Part shown: piece after piece, positions 33,397-42,349 of the stretch
Layout of the letters: every line of letters begins with the position of its first letter
Position numbering within the stretch: position 1 is the first letter of the stretch
Source of the DNA: Bdellovibrio sp. ZAP7
Lineage (GTDB): Bacteria > Bdellovibrionota > FAC87 > UBA2466
Length of the DNA stretch: 54,704 nt
Assembly (NCBI GenBank): GCA_945878405.1
Contig: CAMCTJ010000013.1
Coordinates: 1 to 54,704 of the forward strand
Direction: 5' to 3'
Program-made: the position numbers and the translations under genes
The notes under the pieces: model-generated
Told to the model about the DNA's origin: nothing
The model's input: the letters and a program-made list of their open reading frames with translations, nothing else
Database searches by the model: none

Positions 33397-34528
33397 GGTC
33401 TCGTATCACAGCTGTGGGACTCGAAACAGTTTCAGGCCCCTTTTTTTCTAAAAAATCAAAAATTCGAAAAGCAGTCAGATTATTGTAATTTGAAAAACAA
33501 TAAAACCAACCATCAGCTGCCCCCGTCGCGGGAGTTAAAGTACCGGCTCCCAAATATTCTTTCATGAGGGTCTTCCCTGTTTTCATGTCCAAAATAAAAA
33601 CGGGATCTGACGACGTGGTAACAACCAAGAAGTCCCCTACTTGAGTGGGTGCTAAAGCAACTCCCTCAAACCGTTCCGATTTCCAGATGACCGCACTTGA
33701 ACGGCGATCCAAAGCATAGACATAACCATCTAAGCCTCCTAAATAGACCCGATTCTCAACTACAAGAGGACTTGAGTAGGCTCCAGCAGGAAATGTCCAT
33801 TGAATACTTCCCGAAAACAAATCCAGACTATAAGCCTTCCCATCAAAAGAGGCCGCAATCACCCCTCCATCATCCACAACGGGAGTGGTATCTACATCAT
33901 AAAATCTCTCACGCGTTTTTAATCGCTTCACCCAATTTTCTTTTCCATCTTTCAACCTTAAAGCGGCTAAATTTCCGTCGGAGAAACCGGTAACAACCTG
34001 ATCGCCATAGATAGTTGGAGCAGCCGTTCCCCTGACCGTCATCTTCTCGTCCCCGCGATGAGAGTAGTGCCAAATTTCAGAACCCTTAGATTCACTTAAG
34101 GCATACACTTCATCGTTGCTGGTCATTGCAACTACTTTGTCACGGTAAATAGCTGGCGGAGATAACCATTCGGATTGAATTTTAAAGCGCCAACTCTCGG
34201 ACCCATCTCGAGAATTTAAAGCGTAGAGATTTCCTTTGAGGTCTCCGACAAATAATTTTGAACGCCCATAGGAAAGAGCGCCGTCAACGCCTCCTTCAAC
34301 TTTTGTTTTCCACAAAACGTATCCAAAAACTCGATGATAGGCAGTTACGTTGCCGGCAATATCTGCCGTAAAGAGAAGATCTCCCACAACGACCGGTTGT
34401 GTTCTTTGCTGAGGAGTCTCCAGGCTAATTTTTATGCCAGGAGTAACATTCCACTCTGTTATAACGGTAGTTTGTCCCAAAACAGGAACCGAGAGACCGA
34501 TTAGAAATAAAGCGAAAAGAAATCTCAT
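33362..34528 (-). CDS. bamB: BamB-like outer-membrane assembly beta-propeller
   Basis: 388 residues. Signal peptide 1-18 (PVLG-Q) without lipobox Cys, whereas E. coli BamB is a lipoprotein. The mature part shows seven or eight PQQ-like blade repeats with the pattern V..G.vYv.s.dg.lyALd...G...W (for example KLFVGDLKGNLYALNSRDG, NRVYLGGLDGYVYALDRRS). The match is to the BamB/YfgL group, strengthened by the TPR gene upstream, which is the yfgM-bamB order of gammaproteobacteria. It should help BamA insert outer-membrane proteins. Overlaps yfgM-like gene by ATGA. Confidence 0.85.
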   Translation of the reverse strand: MRFLFALFLIGLSVPVLGQTTVITEWNVTPGIKISLETPQQRTQPVVVGDLLFTADIAGNVTAYHRVFGYVLWKTKVEGGVDGALSYGRSKLFVGDLKGNLYALNSRDGSESWRFKIQSEWLSPPAIYRDKVVAMTSNDEVYALSESKGSEIWHYSHRGDEKMTVRGTAAPTIYGDQVVTGFSDGNLAALRLKDGKENWVKRLKTRERFYDVDTTPVVDDGGVIAASFDGKAYSLDLFSGSIQWTFPAGAYSSPLVVENRVYLGGLDGYVYALDRRSSAVIWKSERFEGVALAPTQVGDFLVVTTSSDPVFILDMKTGKTLMKEYLGAGTLTPATGAADGWFYCFSNYNNLTAFRIFDFLEKKGPETVSSPTAVIRDLGKSKYDKNHS

Positions 34529-35247
34529 TTAGATTTTCCGGCACTCAGCAAGGGGCTCTTCAGCTTTCGCCAATTAATCTTAGCTGCTTTTCCGTACTCA
34601 CTGGATGCAAACTCAGTAAAAATCTTTTCATAGGTTTGTACCGCTTTATCTTTTTCTCCTTGAGCCTCTTGCACTCTTCCCATGCCAAGGAGAGCTAAAG
34701 CTTTTGCGGCTCCGTTAAGTGAATAGGCTTTTTCATAGTCGGCATAACTGTCAGACCATTTTTCCAGGAGCTCTTCAGCGTTTCCTTTATTAATCAAAAG
34801 CAACTGCTTTTCCACGGGCAGCAAATGCCGAAACTCAATTGCGTTTCCATACCATTCGGCAGCCAAACTAGCCTCGGCTTGGACTTTCGCTTTATCTTTT
34901 CCCCATTCTTTTTTTGAATTCTCAAAGTGATGATCAGCGACTTCCACTGCACCTAACATAGCCGCTCTACTTTGTTTCCAAGACCCATGATGTTGTTTCA
35001 GCTTGTCCCATTTGGCATCGCCCTCTGCTTTGTTGGCCAGGTAATATTCAGACCAAGCTTTTTCCTCGCGATTTTGTTCCCAAACATCGTATCCATAAAA
35101 TCCAACCGCGATTAACACTCCGACAACCAAAATGGGAATAAGACCCACTCGGCTTCTCGAAACTCGACCCAATAACTGGGTTCCTTTCGAGACAAAGGCA
35201 TCTGGACTTTTTAATGTTTTTCGATCGATGGTTGGTGGCTTAGTCAT
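34525..35247 (-). CDS. YfgM-like membrane-anchored TPR protein
   Basis: 240 residues. A single N-terminal membrane helix (about 33-52, LIPILVVGVLIAVGFYGYDV) follows a short basic cytoplasmic part; the remainder is helical TPR-like repeats (about 60-230), including YADYEKAYSLNGAAKALALLG. Size, topology and place before bamB match YfgM, an ancillary protein of the SecYEG translocon that hands substrates to periplasmic chaperones. The plus-strand flank at 35248-35342 is empty apart from the next promoter. Confidence 0.78.
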   Translation of the reverse strand: MTKPPTIDRKTLKSPDAFVSKGTQLLGRVSRSRVGLIPILVVGVLIAVGFYGYDVWEQNREEKAWSEYYLANKAEGDAKWDKLKQHHGSWKQSRAAMLGAVEVADHHFENSKKEWGKDKAKVQAEASLAAEWYGNAIEFRHLLPVEKQLLLINKGNAEELLEKWSDSYADYEKAYSLNGAAKALALLGMGRVQEAQGEKDKAVQTYEKIFTEFASSEYGKAAKINWRKLKSPLLSAGKSK

Positions 35248-35342
35248 AGGGAGACGCTAACAAAAAACCTTGGAATGTCAAAGATTAACGATGATTCTGA
35301 CTCGCTGTAGACAGACAGTATTCGCTGTCAATTTCTTGGGAA

Positions 35343-35371
35343 TCGACGGTTTTTTTTAAAACTATTATAAT
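35343..35371 (+). promoter_or_regulatory. Sigma-70 promoter of the outer-membrane barrel gene
   Basis: TCGACG, 17 bases, TATAAT. The -10 is consensus and the -35 has four matches. A leader of about 30 bases with AAGGA follows. Confidence 0.6.
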
Positions 35372-35408
35372 GAAGGAGCCTCACTGCAATACGAACAAGG
35401 ACTAACAA

Positions 35409-36140
35409 ATGAAAACTGCCACCTTGGCACATCGCTTCACCGTTGTGACCGCTCTTTTGTTTTCGGGCTTTCTCTCAGTTGTTTCCCCCACTTCAGCTTT
35501 TGCAGAAAGTCAGGGTTCTGATTACAAGGGAATTTCCGATCCCTTTGGTGATCCGACTGCTTATGAGTTTGCCGAAGACGAAAAGGCAGACAAAGAATTT
35601 TTCCATTTAGGCCGTTTTCTGATGCTGGGGATCGATTTTGGATTGGGAAGTTACACCGGTGGCTTAGGAGAAACCAATGATCCTGCTTTTTATACTGGCG
35701 CTCACCTCATTTACTTTTTTGACAAATCTCTCGCCTTCGAAGGCCGGGGTGGTTACGTAAAACATCAAAATATTTCAGCAGCTACCGCTCAAGAAAACGT
35801 CCTGATTCCGATAAATTTTGGTTTTCGTTTCTATCCGGATGTCAAAAATGCACCAAAACCCATCGCTCTCGCAAATCCTTATCTAGCACTCGGTGGGGGC
35901 CTTTACATTCGCCAGACTTCAACCAACTCTGCTCTAGGAGACACGTCCACGAATAATATGGGGGGCTATTTTGGCGGAGGACTGCAGTTCCAGATTTACC
36001 GTCGCCATATTTATTTGGGCACTGATTTCCGTTATCACTTAGTTTATTTTGACTCAGAAAGTTCAGGTTCCTCAACGACTCCAGATCAAAATAGTGGCAA
36101 TTACTTCACCACAGTTTTTTCTCTCACCTATAATTTTTAA
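35409..36140 (+). CDS. Outer-membrane beta-barrel protein
   Basis: 243 residues. Signal peptide about 1-32 (AFA-ES). From residue 70 alternating hydrophobic/aromatic strands separated by turns run to the C-terminal strand TTVFSLTYNF, ending in Phe, the Bam recognition signature. The size and strand count suggest an eight-stranded barrel of the OmpW/OmpA-like or acyloxyacyl-type group. The ligand is unknown. It converges with uppP six bases downstream. Confidence 0.78.
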   Translation: MKTATLAHRFTVVTALLFSGFLSVVSPTSAFAESQGSDYKGISDPFGDPTAYEFAEDEKADKEFFHLGRFLMLGIDFGLGSYTGGLGETNDPAFYTGAHLIYFFDKSLAFEGRGGYVKHQNISAATAQENVLIPINFGFRFYPDVKNAPKPIALANPYLALGGGLYIRQTSTNSALGDTSTNNMGGYFGGGLQFQIYRRHIYLGTDFRYHLVYFDSESSGSSTTPDQNSGNYFTTVFSLTYNF

Positions 36141-36146
36141 GGGTGA

Positions 36147-36965
36147 TTAAATTCCAAAAAAGAGGCTCATACCGACTATCATCGCGGCAACTAAAAGTCG
36201 GTACCACGCAAACACTTTCAATGACGACCGCCTGAGGAATTGAAGCATAAAGTGAATGCTCAGAATGCCTACGACAAAAGATGAGATGAGGCCACAGATA
36301 AGATAGGCCGTTCCCACTTCCCCGCCCAAGTGGCCAATCACTTTTCTCCCCTCTAACGCCAGAGCTCCAAACACTATCGGCAAGCTCATGAGAAATGAGA
36401 ACCGAGCAGCTGCAGGTCGAGTAAATCCCAATCGGCGAGCCATTGCCATGGTACTACCCGAGCGAGACACGCCAGGAATTAAAGCGAATGCTTGCGCCAG
36501 CCCAATTAAAAAAGCTTCTCCCGTTGTCATCTCTTCTAATGACCGGGTGGCTGGATACTGCCAATCGACCCAGAAAATGAGAAATCCTACTCCCGCTAAA
36601 AAGAAAGCGACTAAGAGGGGACTTCGAAGATGGGCTTCAATGTAATCTCCGAAAGCTAAACCCGCCACGACCGCTGGAATCGTGCCGACTACGATCCACC
36701 AAAATAGTAATCGGTCGATTTCAAACCCAACTCTTCTTTCCCACAGACTGGAAAGACCACCAATGAACACCCTCCAAAGATCTCCAAAAAAGTAAATAAT
36801 AAGAGCAAGGGCGGTCCCCAGATGTAAAAACACATCAAATGCAAGACCCGGATCCTTCCATCCAAAGAGCCAGGGAATAAGAATCAGATGGCCTGAGCTA
36901 CTAATGGGCAAGAACTCAGATAGCCCCTGGACAGCTCCCAAGACAATCGCTTCCCAAAGACTCAT
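36147..36965 (-). CDS. uppP: Undecaprenyl-diphosphate phosphatase (BacA type)
   Basis: 272 residues with about eight membrane helices. The two catalytic motifs are present: GLSEFLPISSSGHLIL (residues 14-29; E and S/H) and PGVSRSGSTM (about 164-173; R). It recycles undecaprenyl diphosphate to the monophosphate used by peptidoglycan and O-antigen-type pathways. It is the last gene of the minus-strand operon with S58 peptidase, ATP-grasp protein and ureohydrolase, and overlaps the S58 gene by ATGA. Confidence 0.96.
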   Translation of the reverse strand: MSLWEAIVLGAVQGLSEFLPISSSGHLILIPWLFGWKDPGLAFDVFLHLGTALALIIYFFGDLWRVFIGGLSSLWERRVGFEIDRLLFWWIVVGTIPAVVAGLAFGDYIEAHLRSPLLVAFFLAGVGFLIFWVDWQYPATRSLEEMTTGEAFLIGLAQAFALIPGVSRSGSTMAMARRLGFTRPAAARFSFLMSLPIVFGALALEGRKVIGHLGGEVGTAYLICGLISSFVVGILSIHFMLQFLRRSSLKVFAWYRLLVAAMIVGMSLFFGI

Positions 36966-38122
36966 TTTAATCCCCCCTTAATGGCTACCTTAAGTTTGGA
37001 ATAGCTTTCCATTAACTCCTTAACCGATTTGATGTTTAAAGAGGGAACCCGATTCCCATTTACTCCCTCCATCTCAACTGCCATCGTGAGGGAATTTAAA
37101 ATGGATTCCTCGGTCGCTTCGATCACTGCTTTGTAAGCACCATCTAAAAAAGTATCAAGAATCATACTCATTTGAATGAGTGGCCGTTGAGAGTTTCTTG
37201 GAACTGAGTTAGTCGTAGAAAACCCGATAATGATCTCTCCACTGGAATGTGCTCCATAACTGCCCACTCGACCAATTCCTAGCGCTGCACGCTTGCAGAG
37301 GCGATTAATTTGATTCGCTACCAAGGGCATGTCAGTAGCGAGAACCGTGATGATAGAGCCATAATTATTCACTCGCCTGGAATACCCACCCAAGCTTTTG
37401 GCAAAAATTTCTCCCAATGGATACCCATCAATACGTAAATGTTCCATCACGCCAAAATTACTTAAAACCAACACACCAATCGTGTATTGATGTTCCCCCA
37501 CTTTTACAATCCTACTGGAAGTACCGATCCCCGCTTTAAAATCACAACAGATCATCCCCGTTCCTGCCCCCACTGCTCCTTCTAAAGGGAGTCCTTCAGA
37601 AGCAGAATCCAGAGCACTAAATACCTGATTGGGCTTTATGTGAAGCCCGACGGCATCATTGAGAAAGCTATCGTCGCACTCGCCGACCACTGGAATAATC
37701 ACTTCAACGTTATTTTGAATGGAGGGGTGCTTGTCAGCCATCCATTTGACCACACAATCGGAAACACGCCCCACAGAAAGTGTATTGGTTAACGCAATGG
37801 GAGTTTCAATCAAACCCCACTCCATGACTTGAGTCATGCCAGAGACTTCCCCAGCACCATTTAAAACGAACCCGCCAGCAACTACTTTTTGATTGTAAGG
37901 ATCCTCATTCGGCTGAATGATGGTTACTCCGGTTCTCACTGGGCCATTTCCGGGCTTCCGACGTCCCGACCCCTCTATCAAAGTTGAGTGCCCGACCCGA
38001 ACCCCTTTTACATCGGTAATAGAGTTCAAAGGACCGGTGGGGTACTCTCCAATAGAGATTCCCAACTCTCTTGCCCGTTTCCTTGCTTTGCCCTCTTCTG
38101 AGTATTTTTCGAACAAGTTCAT
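36962..38122 (-). CDS. P1/S58 family aminopeptidase (DmpA/BapA-like)
   Basis: 386 residues from the ATG at 38122; an in-frame GTG at 38152 would add ten residues but has no ribosome binding site. N-terminal LNSITDVKGVRVGHST and PVRTGVTIIQP mark the DmpA fold. The autoproteolytic site is the Gly-Ser pair in NNYGSIITVLATDMPL, giving alpha and beta subunits with Ser256 as nucleophile; AHSSGEIIIGFST follows. Members release N-terminal D-, L- or beta-amino acids from peptides and amides. Lying five bases behind a double ATP-grasp ligase and coupled to uppP, it may process the ligase product. Confidence 0.88.
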   Translation of the reverse strand: MNLFEKYSEEGKARKRARELGISIGEYPTGPLNSITDVKGVRVGHSTLIEGSGRRKPGNGPVRTGVTIIQPNEDPYNQKVVAGGFVLNGAGEVSGMTQVMEWGLIETPIALTNTLSVGRVSDCVVKWMADKHPSIQNNVEVIIPVVGECDDSFLNDAVGLHIKPNQVFSALDSASEGLPLEGAVGAGTGMICCDFKAGIGTSSRIVKVGEHQYTIGVLVLSNFGVMEHLRIDGYPLGEIFAKSLGGYSRRVNNYGSIITVLATDMPLVANQINRLCKRAALGIGRVGSYGAHSSGEIIIGFSTTNSVPRNSQRPLIQMSMILDTFLDGAYKAVIEATEESILNSLTMAVEMEGVNGNRVPSLNIKSVKELMESYSKLKVAIKGGLK

Positions 38123-38127
38123 CGTGC

Positions 38128-40164
38128 TTACCAAGTCCTTCCGCTTCTCCACCTCTGTATGGCCGGAGTGAGAATTCGTTTAATTAAACTTTCGTAGCTC
38201 ATCCCACACCGCTCAGCCATCACTACTAAATCACTAAACCCTGGTGAGAGTCCCGGCAGTGGATTAATTTCAATGAAATAAATACCGCCTTTGCTATCGA
38301 TTCGAAAATCAATTCGAGCCACATCTCGACAGCCAAGAAGCTTAAAGACCTTTTTTGCAAAAGCAGACACTTTTCTGTCCATGTCGCGCCCTAATTGAAC
38401 GGGACACTGCAATTCAAAGATCGGATTTTGAAAGGGATTGCTCTGTTTAGCTTTAAATGTATAAACAGGAAATTTGCCAGCCGCCTCTTTGAATTTAAAT
38501 TGCATGGGTCCCAAGACTTTCAGGGTCCCCGTTCCTAAAACTCCGATCGTAAACTCTTCTCCTTCAATATATTCCTCACAAAGAACAGGAGATTTAAATT
38601 GTTGCCACAACATCTGATTTACTTGATGCAGCTCCTCTGGCGAATGAACCACCGAATTATCTCCGATTCCCTTCGAAGTACCCTCTTGGTTTGGTTTCGC
38701 AATCACGGGGAAACGAAGTCCAGGTTCTACTGGTTTTGTTCCCCCCTGGTAAAGGCGATACAAAGGAGTGAGAATCCCATCTTGGCTCAATATTTTCTTT
38801 GTGAGCGCCTTGTCGAGCGTCACTGCTAAGCAGGTTGCGTCGCTTCCCGTGTGTTCAATGTCCAATAGGTCGCAAATCGCCGGCACTTGAGCTTCTCGTG
38901 CTCTTTTTTTAGAGCCTTCTGCAATATTAAAAACGACGTCAATTTTGTGCTCTCTTAAGTTTTCTGCCAGAGTTTTTGTAGCTTCAATCGGAATCACTTT
39001 AAGTCCAAACTTCTGAATCGTATTGCAGAGACCATCTACGGTAGCTTGAGAATCAAACTCCGCCTCTTCTTCATACCCAGTGTCACCCGGGCTTTTTCTT
39101 TTCAGATTGTAAACAACGCCCACATTGGCAAAACGGGTAGTCCGCATACGCCTCGGAGTTTTCGGAGATTTTCCACCTAGTTTTAGTCGCGCAGTAGCGG
39201 CTTCTAAAATTTTTAGAATGGTTTGATCATAATTAAGCCCAAGCAATTCAGTAGCAGCGAATATCCCCGCCCCGGGTTGCAGGCTCGGCAAAGCATTGAT
39301 TTCCAAAAAATATGCTTCACCATCTGGAGTAACTCGAAAATCGGCTCGCGCAAAATCGACAACTCCCAAAGCCGGTACAATCTTTTTCATCATTGAGAGA
39401 ATCTGGGATCGCACTAAGGCATCTAGTTGAGCCGGACATCTTACGGCCACTTTTTCATCGAGTTCGTTTTTTAACGAATAGTCGTAAATCGTGCTGTCAT
39501 TGGCTCTGGGATCATTGAAAACATATTCCAGCGGCTCTAACACTCCACCATCTCCTAAACCAGCCACGTAGGGAACCGTAATATCTTTTCCGGGAATAAA
39601 TCGCTCTACAAGAATTCCTTGAGGAAATGTTTTTAAAAGCTCAGTTCCGTAGGACAAGAGCCCTTCAGCATCTTTGCAGAACGACCTCTCCGTAATTCCC
39701 TTACTAGAACCTTCATAGTTGGGTTTTACAAATGCAGGATAAACAGTTTCAGCGGCAACTAGATTCAACTCTTCTGGTGAAGTAACAAAGTAGCCTTCTG
39801 CAACGGGCACTTTCCGACTGGCAACCATTTGTTTGGTTAAAAATTTATCCAGAGTTAAAAAGCATCCATAAGGACCTGAACCCACATAGGGCAACTGAAG
39901 CTGTTCAAATACCGTCGGGCCCAGACTTTCTCGACCAATCCCAAAATACCCTTCTGCCGTATTGAAGATGATATCGGGCCGTTCAGTTGATAAACGTCCC
40001 ATCCACGAGGAAGCGGATTGCTGAAGATTCATTTCCACATCAATGACATCATGCCCACCGCTCGCAAGCGCTTTGTGAATAGCAGTAATCGTTTCTGGAG
40101 TATCGAACTCGGCTTGTTCTAAAGATTCATCTGTTTTGCGATTGAAAACAAAGGCGATTTTCAA
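38128..40164 (-). CDS. Tandem D-Ala-D-Ala-ligase-like double ATP-grasp protein
   Basis: 678 residues, twice the length of a Ddl. It is an internal duplication. The N half (1-330) has FNTAEGYFGIGRES, FVKPNYEGSSKGI (145-157) and DFARADF...YFLEINALPSLQPG (270-298). The C half (345-678) has FNIAEGSKKRAREA, VIAKPNQEGTSKGIG (487-501) and DVARIDF...YFIEINPLPGLSPG (614-642). Both halves keep the Lys, Glu, Asp and Asn residues needed for ATP and magnesium, so both could be active. It begins with TTG, with AAAGGAA eight bases upstream. Enzymes of this fold join a carboxylate to an amine; substrates are unknown. The partner genes (ureohydrolase, S58 peptidase) point to an amine- or peptide-linked product, not simply cell-wall D-Ala-D-Ala. 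Confidence 0.85.
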   Translation of the reverse strand: MKIAFVFNRKTDESLEQAEFDTPETITAIHKALASGGHDVIDVEMNLQQSASSWMGRLSTERPDIIFNTAEGYFGIGRESLGPTVFEQLQLPYVGSGPYGCFLTLDKFLTKQMVASRKVPVAEGYFVTSPEELNLVAAETVYPAFVKPNYEGSSKGITERSFCKDAEGLLSYGTELLKTFPQGILVERFIPGKDITVPYVAGLGDGGVLEPLEYVFNDPRANDSTIYDYSLKNELDEKVAVRCPAQLDALVRSQILSMMKKIVPALGVVDFARADFRVTPDGEAYFLEINALPSLQPGAGIFAATELLGLNYDQTILKILEAATARLKLGGKSPKTPRRMRTTRFANVGVVYNLKRKSPGDTGYEEEAEFDSQATVDGLCNTIQKFGLKVIPIEATKTLAENLREHKIDVVFNIAEGSKKRAREAQVPAICDLLDIEHTGSDATCLAVTLDKALTKKILSQDGILTPLYRLYQGGTKPVEPGLRFPVIAKPNQEGTSKGIGDNSVVHSPEELHQVNQMLWQQFKSPVLCEEYIEGEEFTIGVLGTGTLKVLGPMQFKFKEAAGKFPVYTFKAKQSNPFQNPIFELQCPVQLGRDMDRKVSAFAKKVFKLLGCRDVARIDFRIDSKGGIYFIEINPLPGLSPGFSDLVVMAERCGMSYESLIKRILTPAIQRWRSGRTW

Positions 40165-40180
40165 GAAAAGAGTTCCTTTC

Positions 40181-41260
40181 TTATGGGGTCCGGATCAGTT
40201 CGTGGAGATATTGAGCCCCCAACCGGCAGGTCGGCTCTTCTTTAAAATCTCTCACCCCAGACAACGGTGGTGCGACCTCAACAATATCTCCCCCAAAAAC
40301 TTGGAAGTTTTTCTTTACTTCCGAAATCAAATTTTTAACAAAACTAGACCTTAATCCCTGGGGCTCCGGTGTCCCCGTAGCACTAGCCTCGGAACTATCT
40401 GTGCCATCGATATCATTAGAAATATAAATGTGTTTCACACCCTTGTCAGAAAAATGTTGGCAGACTTGAGCGATAATCTCTGATTCTCGACCGAGTACTT
40501 CGGGAGCCCAGAATTGAAGAACGGGATGAAGCTCTGCCCATTGGGCCTTTGTTTTTGAAGAAGACCGAATTCCCACTTGAACTAAATGGTAGGGCTTTAA
40601 AAAGCGTAGCGCCTGATAAGCCCAAGTTGCAAAACAGTAATCAACCCCTAAACGACGGGTCATTAAATCTGTATGCGCATCAAAATGAAGGACTCCAAAT
40701 TCTTGCTGGAATCGCTGGTGGCAATAAACCATAGCCGGCCACGAAACACTGTGATCCCCCCCCATCAAATAAATCCGAGCTTGAGGATTCAATTCGAGGA
40801 TGGCCTTCAAAGCAGCTTCCGCAATCGACAAGGGGCTTACCGGAAGCCGCTCCGATTGTCCCGGATAGAGTTCTTTTTGAGTGGCCTCGCGTTGTTGCTC
40901 GCTCAGCATTTCATCGTGGAGAAAATGAGGGACACAAATAACATCTCCAAGATCTAAAACGCTTTTAGGAAAAGCACCAAACTGACTGAGATAAGCTTCT
41001 CTAATTCCAATCGGACCAAAATTAGCGCCTTTCATGACTCCAGCCCCTGTATCTGAGGGAATCCCTAGCAGAACCGACTCAACGCGCCGAATTTTTTGGA
41101 ATTGTTCTTCCCAAGCTTGTTGAATTTGCTTGGGGTCTACGGTCCCATATAAAGCCTGCTGGAGGCGTTGAGCATATCCTCCGCCTGTCGATGGAGTATA
41201 AATCCCTTGTCCAGGAACCCTGAGAAAAAGTCTTAACTTATCTAAAGCTGTCAAAGCCAT
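40181..41260 (-). CDS. Ureohydrolase (arginase/agmatinase/formimidoylglutamase family)
   Basis: 359 residues. The binuclear manganese site is intact: H170 in GGDHS, D194-A-H196-x-D198 in HFDAHTDL, D283 and D285 in SNDIDGTD. These enzymes hydrolyse a guanidino or formimidoyl group to release urea or formamide. The N-terminal 60 residues and the long 100-140 loop are unlike textbook arginase, so the substrate is open; agmatine, arginine or a guanidino acid are candidates. It heads the operon with a -10 box eight bases before its ATG. Confidence 0.86.
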   Translation of the reverse strand: MALTALDKLRLFLRVPGQGIYTPSTGGGYAQRLQQALYGTVDPKQIQQAWEEQFQKIRRVESVLLGIPSDTGAGVMKGANFGPIGIREAYLSQFGAFPKSVLDLGDVICVPHFLHDEMLSEQQREATQKELYPGQSERLPVSPLSIAEAALKAILELNPQARIYLMGGDHSVSWPAMVYCHQRFQQEFGVLHFDAHTDLMTRRLGVDYCFATWAYQALRFLKPYHLVQVGIRSSSKTKAQWAELHPVLQFWAPEVLGRESEIIAQVCQHFSDKGVKHIYISNDIDGTDSSEASATGTPEPQGLRSSFVKNLISEVKKNFQVFGGDIVEVAPPLSGVRDFKEEPTCRLGAQYLHELIRTP

Positions 41261-41268
41261 AGGTAAAA

Positions 41269-41274
41269 ATTATA
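41269..41274 (-). promoter_or_regulatory. -10 box of the ureohydrolase operon, predicted leaderless start
   Basis: Minus-strand TATAAT (consensus), 8 bases before the ATG at 41260, with no Shine-Dalgarno sequence. A candidate -35 (TCGCAA) stands 17 bases upstream. The palindrome CCAGCTGG lies in the spacer. Confidence 0.5.
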
Positions 41275-41341
41275 GGCGGACCAGCTGGTTTTTGCGACGA
41301 TTATGTATTGCAAAGCACAAAACTATGCTAGTTTTTCGCGC

Positions 41342-42337
41342 ATGAAACTTCTTACTTTTTTATTCAGTTTGCTTTTCGTTTCGCTAACTTTGAATGCCGC
41401 TCCAACGCCGCTTTCTGAATTAGAGAAGCAACTCAAAGAAGAAGGTTTAAAAGGGTGGGTTCACGGAGCCACCGAACCACTAAATCTCTATGTTTTTACT
41501 CACCGCGAACCTGGCGACTTCTTTTCTCATCGAGAATTTCCATTAATACCGGGAAATGAAGTAGTTTCGAGAACGCTTCAAAGCTTGAAACGTCATGACC
41601 AGGTAATCCTCAAAGGTAATTTTTTAGCTAATCAAGCGCCCATTAATCACATTTGGGTTTCTCACATCGACTTGATCAACGCTTACGAATCTCCCACCCC
41701 AGCCCCTGAGCCCTACCCCTACAAAGCAGATCTTCCTGAAGACTTGTTCTCTCATAAGGAAATTTTCGCCAAGGTCCATGCGGTAGTGAACGACGGCAAA
41801 GTGCTTGTTATTGAATATAAAGATGCCGTTGTGCCGGTGATTGTTGGAAATCCAGCCATGGCCAAGGGTCTGTACCGCAATGATAAAGTTCGATTAAAAA
41901 TCGAGGTAAGAGATTTCCCCTCAAAACCCACGCATATTTCTTTAGATCTTCAAGCCAAAGACCCGGTTCTTGTAACCGATCGGATGGTGGATTGGCATGG
42001 CAAGACTGGAGCCGTTGAAGGTCCTCTAGTTCTTTTTCCTAAAAGCCCACAAGTAAGCTTTAACGTGTTTGCAATCCAAGTGGCTGACGAAATGGGAATT
42101 TTACGTGAATTCACCCTTGTTAATTTTGAAGACTCCAATGTTTTTGAGCAAATCCGAGAAAAACTGCAAAAACTATGGGATTCAGAAACCAAAGGAATTG
42201 AAAACGGTCGCAACAAACTGATTAACCGTAACATTCAAATCAAGGCGACTGGAGTCTTCAATGTTGTCGATCCAGGACAAGCCAATCCACAGGTTTTGTT
42301 GACGGGGCCGGAATCTATTAAATTGATCACAAATTGA
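41342..42337 (+). CDS. Exported protein of unknown function
   Basis: 331 residues from the ATG at 41342, which starts a clean signal peptide (1-19, LNA-AP). The open frame extends 13 codons upstream without signal character. The mature protein looks beta-rich with no membrane helix and shows two similar modules: WVHGATEPLNLYVFTHREPGDFF (about 38-60, quoted in part) and FNVFAIQVADEMGILREF (about 240-260). It has no Cys pairs. No family is recognised. It diverges from the ureohydrolase operon. Confidence 0.65.
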   Translation: MKLLTFLFSLLFVSLTLNAAPTPLSELEKQLKEEGLKGWVHGATEPLNLYVFTHREPGDFFSHREFPLIPGNEVVSRTLQSLKRHDQVILKGNFLANQAPINHIWVSHIDLINAYESPTPAPEPYPYKADLPEDLFSHKEIFAKVHAVVNDGKVLVIEYKDAVVPVIVGNPAMAKGLYRNDKVRLKIEVRDFPSKPTHISLDLQAKDPVLVTDRMVDWHGKTGAVEGPLVLFPKSPQVSFNVFAIQVADEMGILREFTLVNFEDSNVFEQIREKLQKLWDSETKGIENGRNKLINRNIQIKATGVFNVVDPGQANPQVLLTGPESIKLITN

Positions 42338-42349
42338 GAAAATAAGCGC

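Noticed and set aside
38123-38152. GTG start for the S58 peptidase
   Set aside because: It has no spaced ribosome binding site and would overlap the ATP-grasp gene; the ATG at 38122 is more likely, though not proven.
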